DNA from: Ideonella alba
Lineage (GTDB): Bacteria > Pseudomonadota > Gammaproteobacteria > Burkholderiales > Burkholderiaceae_C
NCBI RefSeq assembly: GCF_018069875.1
Contig: NZ_JAGQDF010000005.1
Span: forward strand, 1-64,000
Reading direction: 5' to 3'
Length of the DNA stretch: 64,000 nucleotides
Every line of letters begins with the position of its first letter. Position 1 is the first letter of the stretch. A model generated the notes under the pieces. That model did not search any database and had not been told where the DNA came from. It saw only the letters and a list, made by a program, of their open reading frames with translations. This document shows positions 16,342-25,928 of the stretch, one piece after another. A program made the translations under genes and the position numbers.

Positions 16342-19188
16342 TCAGAACTTGTAGTTCACGCCCAGCAGGTAGCGGCGACCGTACTCGATGTAGCGCTCGG
16401 GCATCATGCGCAGCGGCGTCGAGGTGGACGAGTCATCCGCCAGCGCGGTCTTGTACGGCGTGTTGTCCAGGTTGTTGACCTGCAGCAGCACCGACACGCC
16501 CTTGAGCGGACCCGACTCCCAGCTGTAGCCCAGCTGCAGGTCGGTGATCTTCTCGGCGTCGATCGCCGAGAGCGACTTGTCGATCCACACGCCGCGCACT
16601 TCCGCCACGAACTTCGAGCGGTAGCGCTGCGCCACGCGGAACTGCCAGCCGTTCTTCTCGTAGTAGCCCTGCAGCGAGTAGACCTCGCCCGACAGGCCCT
16701 CCAGGCTGCGGTTCAGCGCGGCCTTGCCGTCATTGGCCGTGCCCGGCAGGTTGCTCACCGTGTGCGAGTAGCTGGCGATGATGCCGAAGCCGTCCAGCAT
16801 CGGGCTTACCAGGTTGCCTTCCAGCGCGGCGGTGACCTCGTGGCCGGCCACATGACCGCCCTTGCCGTTGACCGGCGCGGTGAGCTTGCCGATGTTGCTG
16901 ATCGGCGTGGTGCCCGAGGTGTTGGGGAAGCCGGTGAAGTCGAACTGGAAGTCCTCGACATAGATCGAGTTGGCCAGCTTCTTGTGGAAGCCCGCTACCG
17001 ACACATAGCTGCGCTTGCCGAAGTACTTCTCCAGCGAGATGTCGATCGCCCGGGCGCGCCACGGCTCGAGGAAGGGGTTGCCGCCCGAGCCGGACCACTT
17101 GCCCAGGTCCTGGCCGCTGGTGGCCACACTGGCCGAGAAGCCGGCGCGCATGTCGTCCATGTTGGGCCGCGCCACCACCTTGGCCAGGCCGAAGCGCATC
17201 AGCAGCGAGGGCTGCAGCTCAGCCACCAGGTTCAGGCTGGGCAGCACGTCGGTGTAGCTGGTGCCGAAGGTCATGGGCGTGGCCGCATTGGCGTTGGCGT
17301 CCCAGGCCAGACCGGTCGAGCTCTGGTTGGCATGCACCACCTGCAGACCCAGGTTGCCGCGCACCGGCACGCCGGCGTTGAAGTCCAGGTCGACCTTGCC
17401 GTAGGCGGTGGTGACCTTCTCGTCGACACCCCAGATCCGCCCCGGCGCCGAGGACTGGTTGACCACGCCCGAGTTGTACAGGCCGGCATTGATGGCCGCC
17501 ATCATGTCGAAGCTGACCAGGCCCGGCACCTTCGAGAAGGCCATGTTCACCGGCGACTGCAACAGGCCGGCCGGGAAGGGCTGGCAGACATCGTTGCCGA
17601 CGCAGGTGGTGCCGTTCTTCAGCGCATAGATGGTCTGGGTGCTGTTGCGATCCTTGCTGCGCTGCGAGTAGTTGACACCCCCTTCGAAGCCGCTGACGAC
17701 GCCCCACTCCAGGTCCTTCTTGGCCCCCAGGCGCAGCGACTTGAGCTCGTCGCTGACATGGATCGGCGACAGCGAGCCCGCCTGCCCGACCCCGTTGAGG
17801 TTGCCCCAGCCCGACAGGCCGCGCAGCTGGATGTTGTTGGCGTCGCCGTAGTTGCCCAGCGGGGTGAACTGCGAGAAGCCACCATTGGGATTGGCCACGA
17901 AGTCGAAGCCGCCCAGGGTGGTGGCCGACGCATAGGCCTCGCCCACCAGCTCGTCGCGCTTGGCCTTCGACCAGCTCAGGTCGGCCACGCCCTTCCAGCC
18001 GGCGGCCAGGTTGGCTTCGGTGTTCCAGCCCAGGGCGGTGATGTTGTCATCGCGCTGGCCGTAGCGGGTCAGGATGCGCGGATCGACGTTGGTGACGCGG
18101 CCACCCACCAGGTAGCGGTCATTGCCGATGAGCTGGGTCTTGATGTTGCTGTAGATCGGGCCACCGTTGGCCTCGTGGCCGGGGGTGCCGTCGCCCGACC
18201 AGTTCGGCCCGAGGTCAGCCTGCAGCTCGCGGCCCTGGGCGTCCTGGCTGAACTTGGAGTAGTACAGGTCGACCTGGCTGCGGATGTCCTTGTTGGGCTT
18301 GAACTCCAGCACGGCCAGGGCGCCGTCGCGCACCTGCTTGGTGGCGGTGACGCCGGTCTCGAAGCCCTGCAGCGTGTGCGGCGCCTTGGACGGGTCGGTG
18401 TTCTCCAGGCCGCGGAAGGCGCCGCCCCAGATCGCCGAATTGCCCCACCACCAGTGCTTGAAGTAGCGCTCCTGGCTGGTGCTGTCCAGGTGGGCAAAGC
18501 CCAGCGCCAGGCCGACGGTGTTGTCGGCGAACTGGTCGACGTAGGACACGCTCAGGCGGTTGCCGGTGGCGCTGCTGCCGGGCACCTGGGCGCCGTTGCT
18601 GTTGCGCTCGCCGCGCACGCCAACGCTGATGATGCGCTCGCGGAAGTCCAGCGGCCGCACCGTGCTCATGTTGACCGTGCCGGCCAGGCCCTGGCTGGCC
18701 AGGCTGGCATCGGGCGTCTTGTAGACCACGGCGCCGTTGATCAGCTCGCTCGGGAACTGGTCGAACTCGACCGAGCGGTTGTCGCCGGTGGAGACCACCT
18801 CGCGGCCATTGAGCAGCGTGACGCCGAACTTGGGCGCCATGCCGCGCACCGACAGCACCTGGTCGCGGCCGTTCACGCGCTGCGCGGTCAGGCCGGGCAG
18901 GCGGGCCAGCGACTCGGCGATGCTGATGTCGGGCAGCTTGCCCAGGTCCTCGGCCGAGACGGCCTCGACCACCGAAGTGGACTCGCGCTTGATGGCCACC
19001 GAGGTCTCGATCGCCCGGCGGATGCCGGTCACGACCACCGACTGGGTGTCCTGCGCGTCCTGTGCCAGCGCCGGGCCGGCCGGCAGGCCCAGCACCACCA
19101 GGCTGGCCAGTGCCAGCGGCGACAGACGCACCACCGGGGTGCCGGGCGACGAGAGAGAGCGCCGCTGTCGAGCGCGGGCATGTGTCAT
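16342..19188 (-). CDS. TonB-dependent receptor (glycan uptake type)
   Basis: This 948-residue outer-membrane receptor has a signal peptide (LASLVVLGLPAGPALAQ), then a TonB-box region (SVVVTGIRRAIETS), a plug with LGKLPDISIAESLARLPG, and a large beta-barrel ending in phenylalanine (LGVNYKF), as barrel insertion needs. The plug opening GIRRA-x-x-S-x-x-IKR is typical of carbohydrate receptors in proteobacteria. It should import oligosaccharides too large for porins, here probably beta-glucan fragments. A strong AGGAGA ribosome-binding site precedes ATG 19188. It is transcribed divergently from the response regulator, with TTAAC repeats between them. It has no N-terminal signalling (STN) domain. 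Confidence 0.93.
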   Translation of the reverse strand: MTHARARQRRSLSSPGTPVVRLSPLALASLVVLGLPAGPALAQDAQDTQSVVVTGIRRAIETSVAIKRESTSVVEAVSAEDLGKLPDISIAESLARLPGLTAQRVNGRDQVLSVRGMAPKFGVTLLNGREVVSTGDNRSVEFDQFPSELINGAVVYKTPDASLASQGLAGTVNMSTVRPLDFRERIISVGVRGERNSNGAQVPGSSATGNRLSVSYVDQFADNTVGLALGFAHLDSTSQERYFKHWWWGNSAIWGGAFRGLENTDPSKAPHTLQGFETGVTATKQVRDGALAVLEFKPNKDIRSQVDLYYSKFSQDAQGRELQADLGPNWSGDGTPGHEANGGPIYSNIKTQLIGNDRYLVGGRVTNVDPRILTRYGQRDDNITALGWNTEANLAAGWKGVADLSWSKAKRDELVGEAYASATTLGGFDFVANPNGGFSQFTPLGNYGDANNIQLRGLSGWGNLNGVGQAGSLSPIHVSDELKSLRLGAKKDLEWGVVSGFEGGVNYSQRSKDRNSTQTIYALKNGTTCVGNDVCQPFPAGLLQSPVNMAFSKVPGLVSFDMMAAINAGLYNSGVVNQSSAPGRIWGVDEKVTTAYGKVDLDFNAGVPVRGNLGLQVVHANQSSTGLAWDANANAATPMTFGTSYTDVLPSLNLVAELQPSLLMRFGLAKVVARPNMDDMRAGFSASVATSGQDLGKWSGSGGNPFLEPWRARAIDISLEKYFGKRSYVSVAGFHKKLANSIYVEDFQFDFTGFPNTSGTTPISNIGKLTAPVNGKGGHVAGHEVTAALEGNLVSPMLDGFGIIASYSHTVSNLPGTANDGKAALNRSLEGLSGEVYSLQGYYEKNGWQFRVAQRYRSKFVAEVRGVWIDKSLSAIDAEKITDLQLGYSWESGPLKGVSVLLQVNNLDNTPYKTALADDSSTSTPLRMMPERYIEYGRRYLLGVNYKF

Positions 19189-19250
19189 GGGATGTCTCCT
19201 GTGGTTGGAACGGGAAGCGGGCAGTGCACTGCGGCACCTTTCGCTGATTC

Positions 19251-19286
19251 TTAACGAGATGGAAATGTTGTTAATTGAACGTTAAC
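19251..19286. promoter_or_regulatory. Probable response-regulator binding site (TTAA-N7-TTAAC plus upstream TTAAC)
   Basis: In the receptor/regulator divergent gap, TTAA (19271-19274) and TTAAC (19282-19286) are spaced 11 bases apart, with a further TTAAC at 19251. An 11-base repeat is the usual spacing of OmpR/PhoB-family half-sites. The same TTAA-N7-TTAAC layout, with similar inner bases (TTGAACG against TGAAACA), recurs at 21518 upstream of the second binding-protein gene. It probably controls the receptor operon and the regulator itself. Confidence 0.6.
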
Positions 19287-19335
19287 CCTAGGTTGTCCAC
19301 TTCCCGCCACGTCGCGCGCTACAGTCCGGGCCACC

Positions 19336-20025
19336 ATGCCCACCACCCCCACGCTGCTGCTGGCCGAGGACGACGCCATCCTGGCCGACGCGCTGTCGGC
19401 CCAGTTGCAGCGGGCCGGCTTCCAGGTCGAGCACGCGCCCAACGGCGCGGTGGCCGAGTACCTGCTGCTGCGTCAGCCCTGGGATGTGGCGGTGCTGGAC
19501 CTGGGCCTGCCCATGGTGGACGGCCTGACCGTGCTGCGCCGCGTGCGCGAGGCGCGCAAGCCGGTGCCGGTGCTGGTGCTGACCGCGCTGGACAGCCTGG
19601 CCGACCGCGTTGCCGGGCTGAACGCCGGGGCCGACGATTACCTCACCAAGCCCTTCGACTTCCCTGAGCTGGAAGCGCGGCTGCATGCGCTGCTGCGCCG
19701 CAGCCGCCCGGCCACCGGCGACATCGGCCTGGGCCGGCTGGTTTTCGACCGGCCCGCGCGCCGCGCCACGGTGGACGGCCAGGCGCTGGAGCTCAGCCCG
19801 CGCGAGTGGCTGCTGCTGGAGCTGCTGCTGAGCCGCCGCGAGCAGGTGGTCACCAAGGACGAGATCGTCCAGGCCTGGGCCGCCGATGGCGCCGATCCCG
19901 GGGCGGCCGGCTCGATCGAGGTCTTCATCCACCGGCTGCGCCGCAAGCTGGAGGACTCCGGCCTGTCGATCCGCACGGTGCGCGGGCTGGGCTACCTGCT
20001 CGAACCCGACACCACCCGCGCCTGA
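19336..20025 (+). CDS. OmpR/TctD-family response regulator
   Basis: This 229-residue regulator has a receiver domain with the acidic pocket E11-D12-D13, phosphorylation site D55 and K105 in TKPF, followed by a winged-helix DNA-binding domain (about 125-225, with the VFIHRLRRKLE recognition helix). It starts the rightward half of the glucan locus and is followed three bases later by its sensor kinase. Its likely targets are the TTAA-N7-TTAAC sites upstream of the receptor and of the binding-protein gene at 21564. Confidence 0.93.
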   Translation: MPTTPTLLLAEDDAILADALSAQLQRAGFQVEHAPNGAVAEYLLLRQPWDVAVLDLGLPMVDGLTVLRRVREARKPVPVLVLTALDSLADRVAGLNAGADDYLTKPFDFPELEARLHALLRRSRPATGDIGLGRLVFDRPARRATVDGQALELSPREWLLLELLLSRREQVVTKDEIVQAWAADGADPGAAGSIEVFIHRLRRKLEDSGLSIRTVRGLGYLLEPDTTRA

Positions 20026-20028
20026 GGC

Positions 20029-21516
20029 ATGAACGGCCTGCGTCACCTGGCCCGCCTGCCCGGTGCGCGCTCGCTGCACCGCCAGCTGCTGCTGTGGCTG
20101 CTGCTGCCGCAGGTGGTGCTGTGGCTGGCGGCGGCGGGCTTCACCTACAAGCTGGCCGGCCACTATGTGCAGGAGGCGATCGACGCCAGCCTGGTGCAGG
20201 CCTCGCGTGCGCTGGCGCGGCAGATCAAGCCCACCGCCACCGGCCTGTACATCGATTTCCCGCGCTCGGCGCAGGAGATCCTGGAGGCCGACCCGTCCGA
20301 CCGCGTGCTCTACGCCGTCAGCTCGCCGCCGGGTCAGTTCCTGATCGGCACGCCCAACCTGCCGGTGCCCGACATCCCCGAGCCGCGCCTGGGCGAGCCT
20401 TACCACTACGACAGCCTGCTGCCCGACCCGGCCCGCACCGAGGCCGCGCCCGAGCCGGTGCGCATGGTGGCGCTGTACCTGCCCTTTGCGGCCGAGGGCG
20501 CGTCGGACGGCATGATGCTGGTGCAGGTGGGCCGCTCGCGCGCCAACCGCGAAGAGCTGGCGCGGCGCATCCTGGTCGACACCGCGCTGCCGCTGTCGGC
20601 GCTGGTGGTGCTGATGACGCTGATCGTCTGGGCCGGCATCCGCGCCGGCCTGCAGCCGCTGGACCAGCTGCAGCAGCGGGTGCAGGGCCAGACCGCCAAC
20701 GACCTGGCGCCGATCGAGATCGAGGCGGCGCCGCCCGAGGTGCGCTCGCTGGCGCGCGCGATCAACACCCTGCTGGCCGAGGTGCAGCACAGCGTGGCGG
20801 CGCAGAAGCGCTTCATCTCGGACGCCGCGCACCAGCTGCGCACGCCGCTGGCCGGCCTGAAGAGCCAGACCGAGCTGGCGCTGCGCGAGGCCACCGACCC
20901 GGCGCTGCAGGCCCGGCTGACCCGGGTGCACGAGAGCGCCGCGCGCAGCGCGCACCTGGTCAACCAGTTGCTGACGCTGGCGCGCGCCGAGCCCGAGTCG
21001 GCCTCGCGCCAGGACCGCGCGGTGCTGGACCTGGCGCGGCTGGCGCGCGAGCTGACCGCCGAATGGGTGCCGCGCGCCCTGGCCGCCGGCGTGGACCTGG
21101 GTTACGACGAGCCCGAGCCGGCGCCGCCGCCCGAGGACACCCAGGTGGAAGGCATCGCGCTGCTGCTGCGCGAGGCGCTGCACAACCTGATCGACAACGC
21201 GGTGCGCTATGCCGGCGCCGGCCGTGTGGTGACGGTGCGGGTGCGCCAGGGTGGCGGGCAGGTCTGCATGGAGGTCGAGGACGACGGCCCCGGCCTGTCC
21301 GAGCCGGACCGCGAACGCATGTTCGAGCGCTTCACTCGCGCCCGCCACGACGGCAGCGGCTGCGGCCTGGGCCTGGCCATCGTGCGCGAGATCGTCGAGC
21401 GCCACGCCGGCCAGGTGCGCCTGCTGCCGGCCTCGCCGCGCGGCCTGCTGGCGCGCGCCTGCCTGCCGCAGGTGGCCGGCGGCGGGCCCGCCAGGGTAAG
21501 CCCCGAGCGTTCATAG
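20029..21516 (+). CDS. Sensor histidine kinase (TctE-like, 2CSK_N sensor domain)
   Basis: This 495-residue kinase has a first membrane helix at about 20-40, a periplasmic 2CSK_N/TctE-like sensor region (about 45-180), a second helix (about 185-205), then a HisKA domain with phospho-acceptor H268 (SDAAHQLRTPLAGL), an N-box (EALHNLIDNAVRYA) and G-boxes (DDGPGLS, GLGLAIV). TctE relatives often sense a ligand through a periplasmic binding protein. Here the glucan binding proteins at 13619 or 21564 are candidates. It forms a pair with the regulator just upstream. Confidence 0.92.
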   Translation: MNGLRHLARLPGARSLHRQLLLWLLLPQVVLWLAAAGFTYKLAGHYVQEAIDASLVQASRALARQIKPTATGLYIDFPRSAQEILEADPSDRVLYAVSSPPGQFLIGTPNLPVPDIPEPRLGEPYHYDSLLPDPARTEAAPEPVRMVALYLPFAAEGASDGMMLVQVGRSRANREELARRILVDTALPLSALVVLMTLIVWAGIRAGLQPLDQLQQRVQGQTANDLAPIEIEAAPPEVRSLARAINTLLAEVQHSVAAQKRFISDAAHQLRTPLAGLKSQTELALREATDPALQARLTRVHESAARSAHLVNQLLTLARAEPESASRQDRAVLDLARLARELTAEWVPRALAAGVDLGYDEPEPAPPPEDTQVEGIALLLREALHNLIDNAVRYAGAGRVVTVRVRQGGGQVCMEVEDDGPGLSEPDRERMFERFTRARHDGSGCGLGLAIVREIVERHAGQVRLLPASPRGLLARACLPQVAGGGPARVSPERS

Positions 21517-21517
21517 T

Positions 21518-21533
21518 TTAATGAAACATTAAC
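21518..21533. promoter_or_regulatory. Second TTAA-N7-TTAAC site, upstream of binding-protein gene
   Basis: TTAA (21518-21521) and TTAAC (21529-21533) are 11 bases apart, matching the site at 19271-19286. The element lies 30 bases before the GTG start of the binding-protein gene and directly after the sensor-kinase stop. It suggests that the importer and hydrolase genes downstream belong to the same regulon as the TonB receptor. Confidence 0.6.
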
Positions 21534-21563
21534 ATCGCGGGCGTTTCCAGACCCTCTGCCCGC

Positions 21564-22853
21564 GTGTCCCGCCCTCCGCTTGCTCCCCCGTTCACCCGCC
21601 GCCGCGTTCTTGGCGCGGCCGGCGCCTGGTGCATGGGTGCCGCCGCTGGCCCGGCTGAGGCGCAGACGCCGCGCCGGCTCAGCGTGGCGGCCTTTCCGCT
21701 GCTGGACAAGCTGATCGAGGGCATGGCACCGCGCTGGCGTGAACGCCACCCCGGCGTGGCGCTGGAGGTGATCAGCCGCCAGTGGATGGACCACCACACG
21801 GCCATGACCACGGCGCTGTCCACCGCCTCGCACCTGCCCGACGTGATGGCGCTGGAGATCGGCTTCGTCGGCCGCTTCGGCCAGGGCAGCGGCCTGGAGG
21901 ACCTGCGCCAGCCGCCCTTCAACATCGAGGCCGATGCGCCACGCTGGATCCGTGGCGCCTACGAGCAGGGCCGCAACCGCCGCGGCGAGCTGGTGGCGGC
22001 GCCGGCCGACGTGGGCCCGGGCACGATGTTCTACCGCGCCGATGTGCTGGACAAGGCGGGCGTCGATCCAGCGCGCCTGAGCGCCTCGTGGGACAGCTAC
22101 CTCGACGCCGGCCGCCAGATCCAGGCCCGCACCGGCGCCAGGCTGGTGGGGCATGCGCTGGAGCTCAAGGACATCGTCGCGCGCACCGGCATCGCCCCGG
22201 GTGACGGCCTGTACTACGGCGCCGACAACCACCCGCAGGTCACCTCGGCGCGCTTCGTGCGCGGCTTCACGCTGGCGCGCCAGGTGCGCCAGGAGCGCCT
22301 GGACGGCCGCTACATGATCTGGACCAACGAGTGGGTCGAGGCGCTGCGCCGCGGCCGCGTGGCCACCGCGCTCAGCGGCGCCTGGATGGCCGGCCAGCTC
22401 AGCGGCTGGCTGGCACCCGAAACCGCCGGCCTGTGGCGCGCCGCGCCGCTGCCCGAGGGGGCGCTGATCGGCTATGGCGGCTCCAGCTACGCCATCCCGC
22501 GCCGCTCCGACCCCGCCACCAAGGCGCTGGCCTGGGATTTCATCCGGATGATGACGCTGGACCCGGCGGTGCAGCTGCTGGCCTTCAAGCAGTTCGACGC
22601 CTTCCCCACGCTGCTGGCCACGCTGGACGATCCGTTCTTCGACGAGCCGCTGCCCTTCCTGGGTGGTCAGCGCGCACGGCGCCAGTGGCGCGACACCGCG
22701 CGTCGCCTGCCCGCAGTGCCGGTGCACAAGCAGAACGCCTTTGCCGAGGAGGTGGTGGGCGGCGAGCTGGACAAGGTGATGGACCACGGCAAGGACATCA
22801 CGCAGGCGCTGCAGGACGCGGCGCGGCTGCTGGAGAGGCGGGCCAATCGATGA
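21564..22853 (+). CDS. Carbohydrate ABC substrate-binding protein with Tat-type signal
   Basis: This 429-residue family-1 solute-binding protein begins at a GTG. Its signal peptide carries a twin-arginine motif (TRRRVLGAAG, 11-20) and ends near PAEAQ, so export by the Tat route is likely, unlike the Sec-type signals of the other binding proteins here. The mature part starts RRLSVAAFPLLDKLIEGMAPRW and contains a WTNEWVEALRRGRVATALSGAWMAG ligand-pocket segment. It feeds the two permeases that follow. Its stop overlaps the next start (ATGA). The ligand is probably a beta-glucan oligosaccharide. Confidence 0.88.
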   Translation: MSRPPLAPPFTRRRVLGAAGAWCMGAAAGPAEAQTPRRLSVAAFPLLDKLIEGMAPRWRERHPGVALEVISRQWMDHHTAMTTALSTASHLPDVMALEIGFVGRFGQGSGLEDLRQPPFNIEADAPRWIRGAYEQGRNRRGELVAAPADVGPGTMFYRADVLDKAGVDPARLSASWDSYLDAGRQIQARTGARLVGHALELKDIVARTGIAPGDGLYYGADNHPQVTSARFVRGFTLARQVRQERLDGRYMIWTNEWVEALRRGRVATALSGAWMAGQLSGWLAPETAGLWRAAPLPEGALIGYGGSSYAIPRRSDPATKALAWDFIRMMTLDPAVQLLAFKQFDAFPTLLATLDDPFFDEPLPFLGGQRARRQWRDTARRLPAVPVHKQNAFAEEVVGGELDKVMDHGKDITQALQDAARLLERRANR

Positions 22854-23749
22854 GCGCACCGCGCCGTGCCTGGATCCCGCCCGCCTGGGCGCCCTACCTG
22901 TTCGTGGCGCCCTTCTTTGCGCTGTTCGCGGTGTTCGGCCTGTTCCCGCTGCTGTTCTCGCTGTGGCTGGCCTTCCAGTCCTGGGAGCCCACCGGCGGCC
23001 TGGGCGCGATGCACTGGGTGGGCCTGGACAACTTCGCCTTCGCCATCGGCGACGAGTGGTTCTGGAAGGGGCTGTGGAACACGCTGTGGCTGTCGGTGAT
23101 GTCGGGCGTGCCGCAGCACCTGGTGGCGCTGCCGCTGGCGGCCTTCATCGACCGCCGCGTGCGCCGCGGCCGCGACTGGGTGGTGGGCGCGTACTTCCTG
23201 CCCTACATCACCAGCACGGTGGCGGTGGCCATCCTGTTCGCGTCCTTCTTCTCCACCGACTACGGCCTGGTCAACACCACGCTGCAGCGCCTGGCCGGCA
23301 TCAGCGGCATCGACTGGCTCAACCGCCCCGAGTTCATCAAGCCAGCGATCGCGATGGTGGTGTTCTGGCGCTTCCTGGGCTTCAACCTGGTGCTGTACCT
23401 GGCGGCCATCCAGACCATTCCGCGCGACCTGTACGAGGCCGCCGCGCTGGACGGCGCCACGCCCTGGCGGCAGTTCCTGCACATCACGCTGCCCTCGCTC
23501 AAGCCGATGATCTTTTTCGGCGTCACGCTCAGCGTGATCGGCGGGCTGCAGCTGTTCGAGGAGCCCTTCGTGCTGACCAATGGCCGCGGCGGCTCGGACC
23601 AGGCCGGCATGACCGCGGCCATGTACCTCTACCGCATGGCCTTCGATTTCAATGACTTCGGCGGCGCCAGCGCCATGTCCTGGCTGCTGTTCCTGGTGGT
23701 GCTGGGCATGACCTGGCTGACGCACCGACTGCTCAAGCCCAGCGAATGA
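22850..23749 (+). CDS. Carbohydrate ABC transporter permease (MalF type)
   Basis: This 299-residue membrane protein has about six hydrophobic helices and an EAA loop (DLYEAAALDGATPWRQFLHITLP). It overlaps both neighbours through ATGA junctions, so binding protein and permeases are made in step. It is half of the channel of the second glucan-locus importer. No ATPase gene follows in this transcription unit. Confidence 0.92.
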   Translation: MSAPRRAWIPPAWAPYLFVAPFFALFAVFGLFPLLFSLWLAFQSWEPTGGLGAMHWVGLDNFAFAIGDEWFWKGLWNTLWLSVMSGVPQHLVALPLAAFIDRRVRRGRDWVVGAYFLPYITSTVAVAILFASFFSTDYGLVNTTLQRLAGISGIDWLNRPEFIKPAIAMVVFWRFLGFNLVLYLAAIQTIPRDLYEAAALDGATPWRQFLHITLPSLKPMIFFGVTLSVIGGLQLFEEPFVLTNGRGGSDQAGMTAAMYLYRMAFDFNDFGGASAMSWLLFLVVLGMTWLTHRLLKPSE

Positions 23750-24579
23750 AGCGCGCCACCACCCCGTCGCTGGCCACCGGCGCCGCCTACGCCGTGGTGG
23801 GGGCCGGCGCGCTGCTGATGCTGGCGCCGTTCTGGTTCATGTTCGTCTTCGGCACGCACCCGCGGGGCGAGATCTTCCGCCTGCCCCCGCCGGCCTTCTT
23901 CGGCAGCGCGCTGCTGGAGAACCTGGGCATCCTGACCGCCAAGCTGCCGTTCTGGCACAACGTGGGCTGGAGCCTGTACGTGGCGCTGATGTCCACCGGC
24001 CTGACGCTGCTGTTCTGCTCGATGGGCGGCTATGCCTTCGCGCGGCTGGAGTTCCGCGGCAAGAACGCGCTGTTCGGCTTCGTGATGGGCACGATGCTGC
24101 TGCCCACCTTCATGAACATGATCCCCACTTTCATGGTGATGGACGCGCTGGGCTGGATCGACCAGCACCGCGCGCTGTACATCCCCGGTGCAGCCAGTGC
24201 CTTCGGCATCTTCCTGGTGCGCCAGTACGCCGGCAGCGCCATCCCGAAGGAGCTGGTCGAGGCCGCGCGCATGGACGGCTGCAGCGAGTGGGGCATCTAC
24301 TGGCGCATTGCGCTGCCGCTGCTGCGCCCGGCGCTGGGCACGCTGGGCCTGGTCACCTTCATCGGCTCGTGGAACAACTTCATGGCGCCGCTGGTGGTGA
24401 TGCGCAGCACCGCCCATTACACGCTGCCGCTGGCGCTGCGCACGCTGCAGGCGCCCAGCAGCACCGAATGGGGCGCGCTGATGGCCGGCTCGGCCATCGC
24501 CACCTTGCCGTTGATCGTGCTGTTCGCGATCAGCTCACGCCAACTCATCGCCGGTCTGACGGCCGGCGCCGTCAAGTGA
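23746..24579 (+). CDS. Carbohydrate ABC transporter permease (MalG type)
   Basis: This 277-residue permease has the EAA loop ELVEAARMDGCSEWGIYWRIALP and a C-terminal AGLTAGAVK tail like other MalG-type proteins. It pairs with the preceding permease. The next gene, a GH1 enzyme, begins two bases after its stop. An external ATPase is required; the one at 10784-11869 is the nearest candidate. Confidence 0.92.
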   Translation: MKRATTPSLATGAAYAVVGAGALLMLAPFWFMFVFGTHPRGEIFRLPPPAFFGSALLENLGILTAKLPFWHNVGWSLYVALMSTGLTLLFCSMGGYAFARLEFRGKNALFGFVMGTMLLPTFMNMIPTFMVMDALGWIDQHRALYIPGAASAFGIFLVRQYAGSAIPKELVEAARMDGCSEWGIYWRIALPLLRPALGTLGLVTFIGSWNNFMAPLVVMRSTAHYTLPLALRTLQAPSSTEWGALMAGSAIATLPLIVLFAISSRQLIAGLTAGAVK

Positions 24580-24581
24580 CC

Positions 24582-25928
24582 ATGAGCCTGCCCATCGATC
24601 CCGAGCACCGCCTGCCGAGCGACTTCGTCTGGGGCGTGGCCACCAGCGCCTTCCAGATCGAGGGCGCCGCCCACGACGACGGCAAGGGCGAGTCGATCTG
24701 GGACGTGTTCTGCCGCCAGAGCGGCGCCATCGCCGACGGCAGCGACGCCAGCGTGGCCTGCGACCATGTGCACCGCCTGGATGAGGACCTGGACCTGATC
24801 GCCAGCCTGGGCGTGGACGCCTACCGCTTCTCGATCAGCTGGCCGCGCGTGCAGCCGCAGGGCTGGGGGCCGTGGAGCGAGGAGGGTCTGGGCTTCTACG
24901 ACCGGCTGGTCGACGGACTGCTGGCGCGCGGCATCCAGCCCTTCGCCACGCTGTACCACTGGGATCTGCCGCAGGTGCTGCAGACCCAGGGCGGCTGGGT
25001 GGCGCGCGACACCGTGCACCGCTTTGTCGACTATGCGCGCGGTGTGCAGCGCCGCCTGGGCGACCGGCTGGCCAGCATCGCCACGCACAACGAGCCCTGG
25101 GTGATCGCCACCCTGGGCCATGAGCTGGGCATCTTCGCGCCCGGCCAGAAGAGCCGCGCCGCCGCTGCCCAGGTCAGCCACCACCTGCTGCTGAGTCATG
25201 GCCTGGCGCTGCAGGCCCTGCGTGCCGACGGCGCCACCGCGCCGCTGGGCATCGTGCTGAATATGTCGCCGCAGGATCCGGCCACCCCCGACCCGGCCGA
25301 CCAGGCGCTGGCGCACCTGCAGGACGGCCGCGGTCTGCGCTGGTACATGGACCCGCTGCTGCGGGGCCGCTACCCCGAGGACGTGTGGGCCGATCTGGGG
25401 CGCGACGCGCCGCGCATGGAACCGACCGACCTGGCGGCCATTGCGCAGCCGCTGGACTGGCTGGGGGTCAACTACTACACCCGCAACGTGTCCAGCAGCG
25501 CCGGACCCTGGGACCCGGCCGCGCACGGCCTGCCGGTGACCGACATGGGCTGGGAGATCTGCCCAGACAGCTTCCACGCGCTGCTCACCCGCCTGCACAG
25601 CGACTACGCGCTGCCCCCCACCTACATCACCGAGAACGGCGGCGCCTTCCCCGACCCGGTGCAGGCCGACGGTCTGGTGCACGACCACGACCGCATCGAC
25701 TACCTGCGCACCCACATCGCCGCCGTGGTGCGCGCCGCCCAGGAGGGCGTGCCGCTGGCCGGCTACTTCGTCTGGAGTCTGATGGACAACTTCGAATGGG
25801 CCAGCGGCTATGCCAAGCGCTTCGGCATCGTGCATGTCGACTACGCCACCCTGGCGCGCACCCCCAAGGCCAGCGCCCGCGCCTACCGCGACGCGCTGAC
25901 GCGCTGGCGCGCCGGAGCCCGCGCATGA
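24582..25928 (+). CDS. GH1 beta-glucosidase (second copy in locus)
   Basis: This 448-residue GH1 enzyme has acid/base E171 in THNEPW and nucleophile E351 in TYITENGG, with the usual FVWGVATSAFQIEGA start and WSLMDNFEWASGY end. It has no signal peptide and should act in the cytoplasm on imported gluco-oligosaccharides. It is co-transcribed with the second importer and with GH16. It differs clearly from the GH1 at 14902, so the two may prefer different linkages (for example beta-1,3 against beta-1,6). Its stop overlaps the GH16 start. Confidence 0.93.
   Translation: MSLPIDPEHRLPSDFVWGVATSAFQIEGAAHDDGKGESIWDVFCRQSGAIADGSDASVACDHVHRLDEDLDLIASLGVDAYRFSISWPRVQPQGWGPWSEEGLGFYDRLVDGLLARGIQPFATLYHWDLPQVLQTQGGWVARDTVHRFVDYARGVQRRLGDRLASIATHNEPWVIATLGHELGIFAPGQKSRAAAAQVSHHLLLSHGLALQALRADGATAPLGIVLNMSPQDPATPDPADQALAHLQDGRGLRWYMDPLLRGRYPEDVWADLGRDAPRMEPTDLAAIAQPLDWLGVNYYTRNVSSSAGPWDPAAHGLPVTDMGWEICPDSFHALLTRLHSDYALPPTYITENGGAFPDPVQADGLVHDHDRIDYLRTHIAAVVRAAQEGVPLAGYFVWSLMDNFEWASGYAKRFGIVHVDYATLARTPKASARAYRDALTRWRAGARA

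Noticed and set aside
14785-19254. A 1,489-codon open frame on the plus strand, antisense to the binding-protein, GH1 and TonB receptor genes
   Set aside because: GC-rich codon bias on the minus strand removes stops from this frame. The translation is rich in A, R, G, H and Q with no domain, and three well-defined minus-strand genes occupy the same bases.
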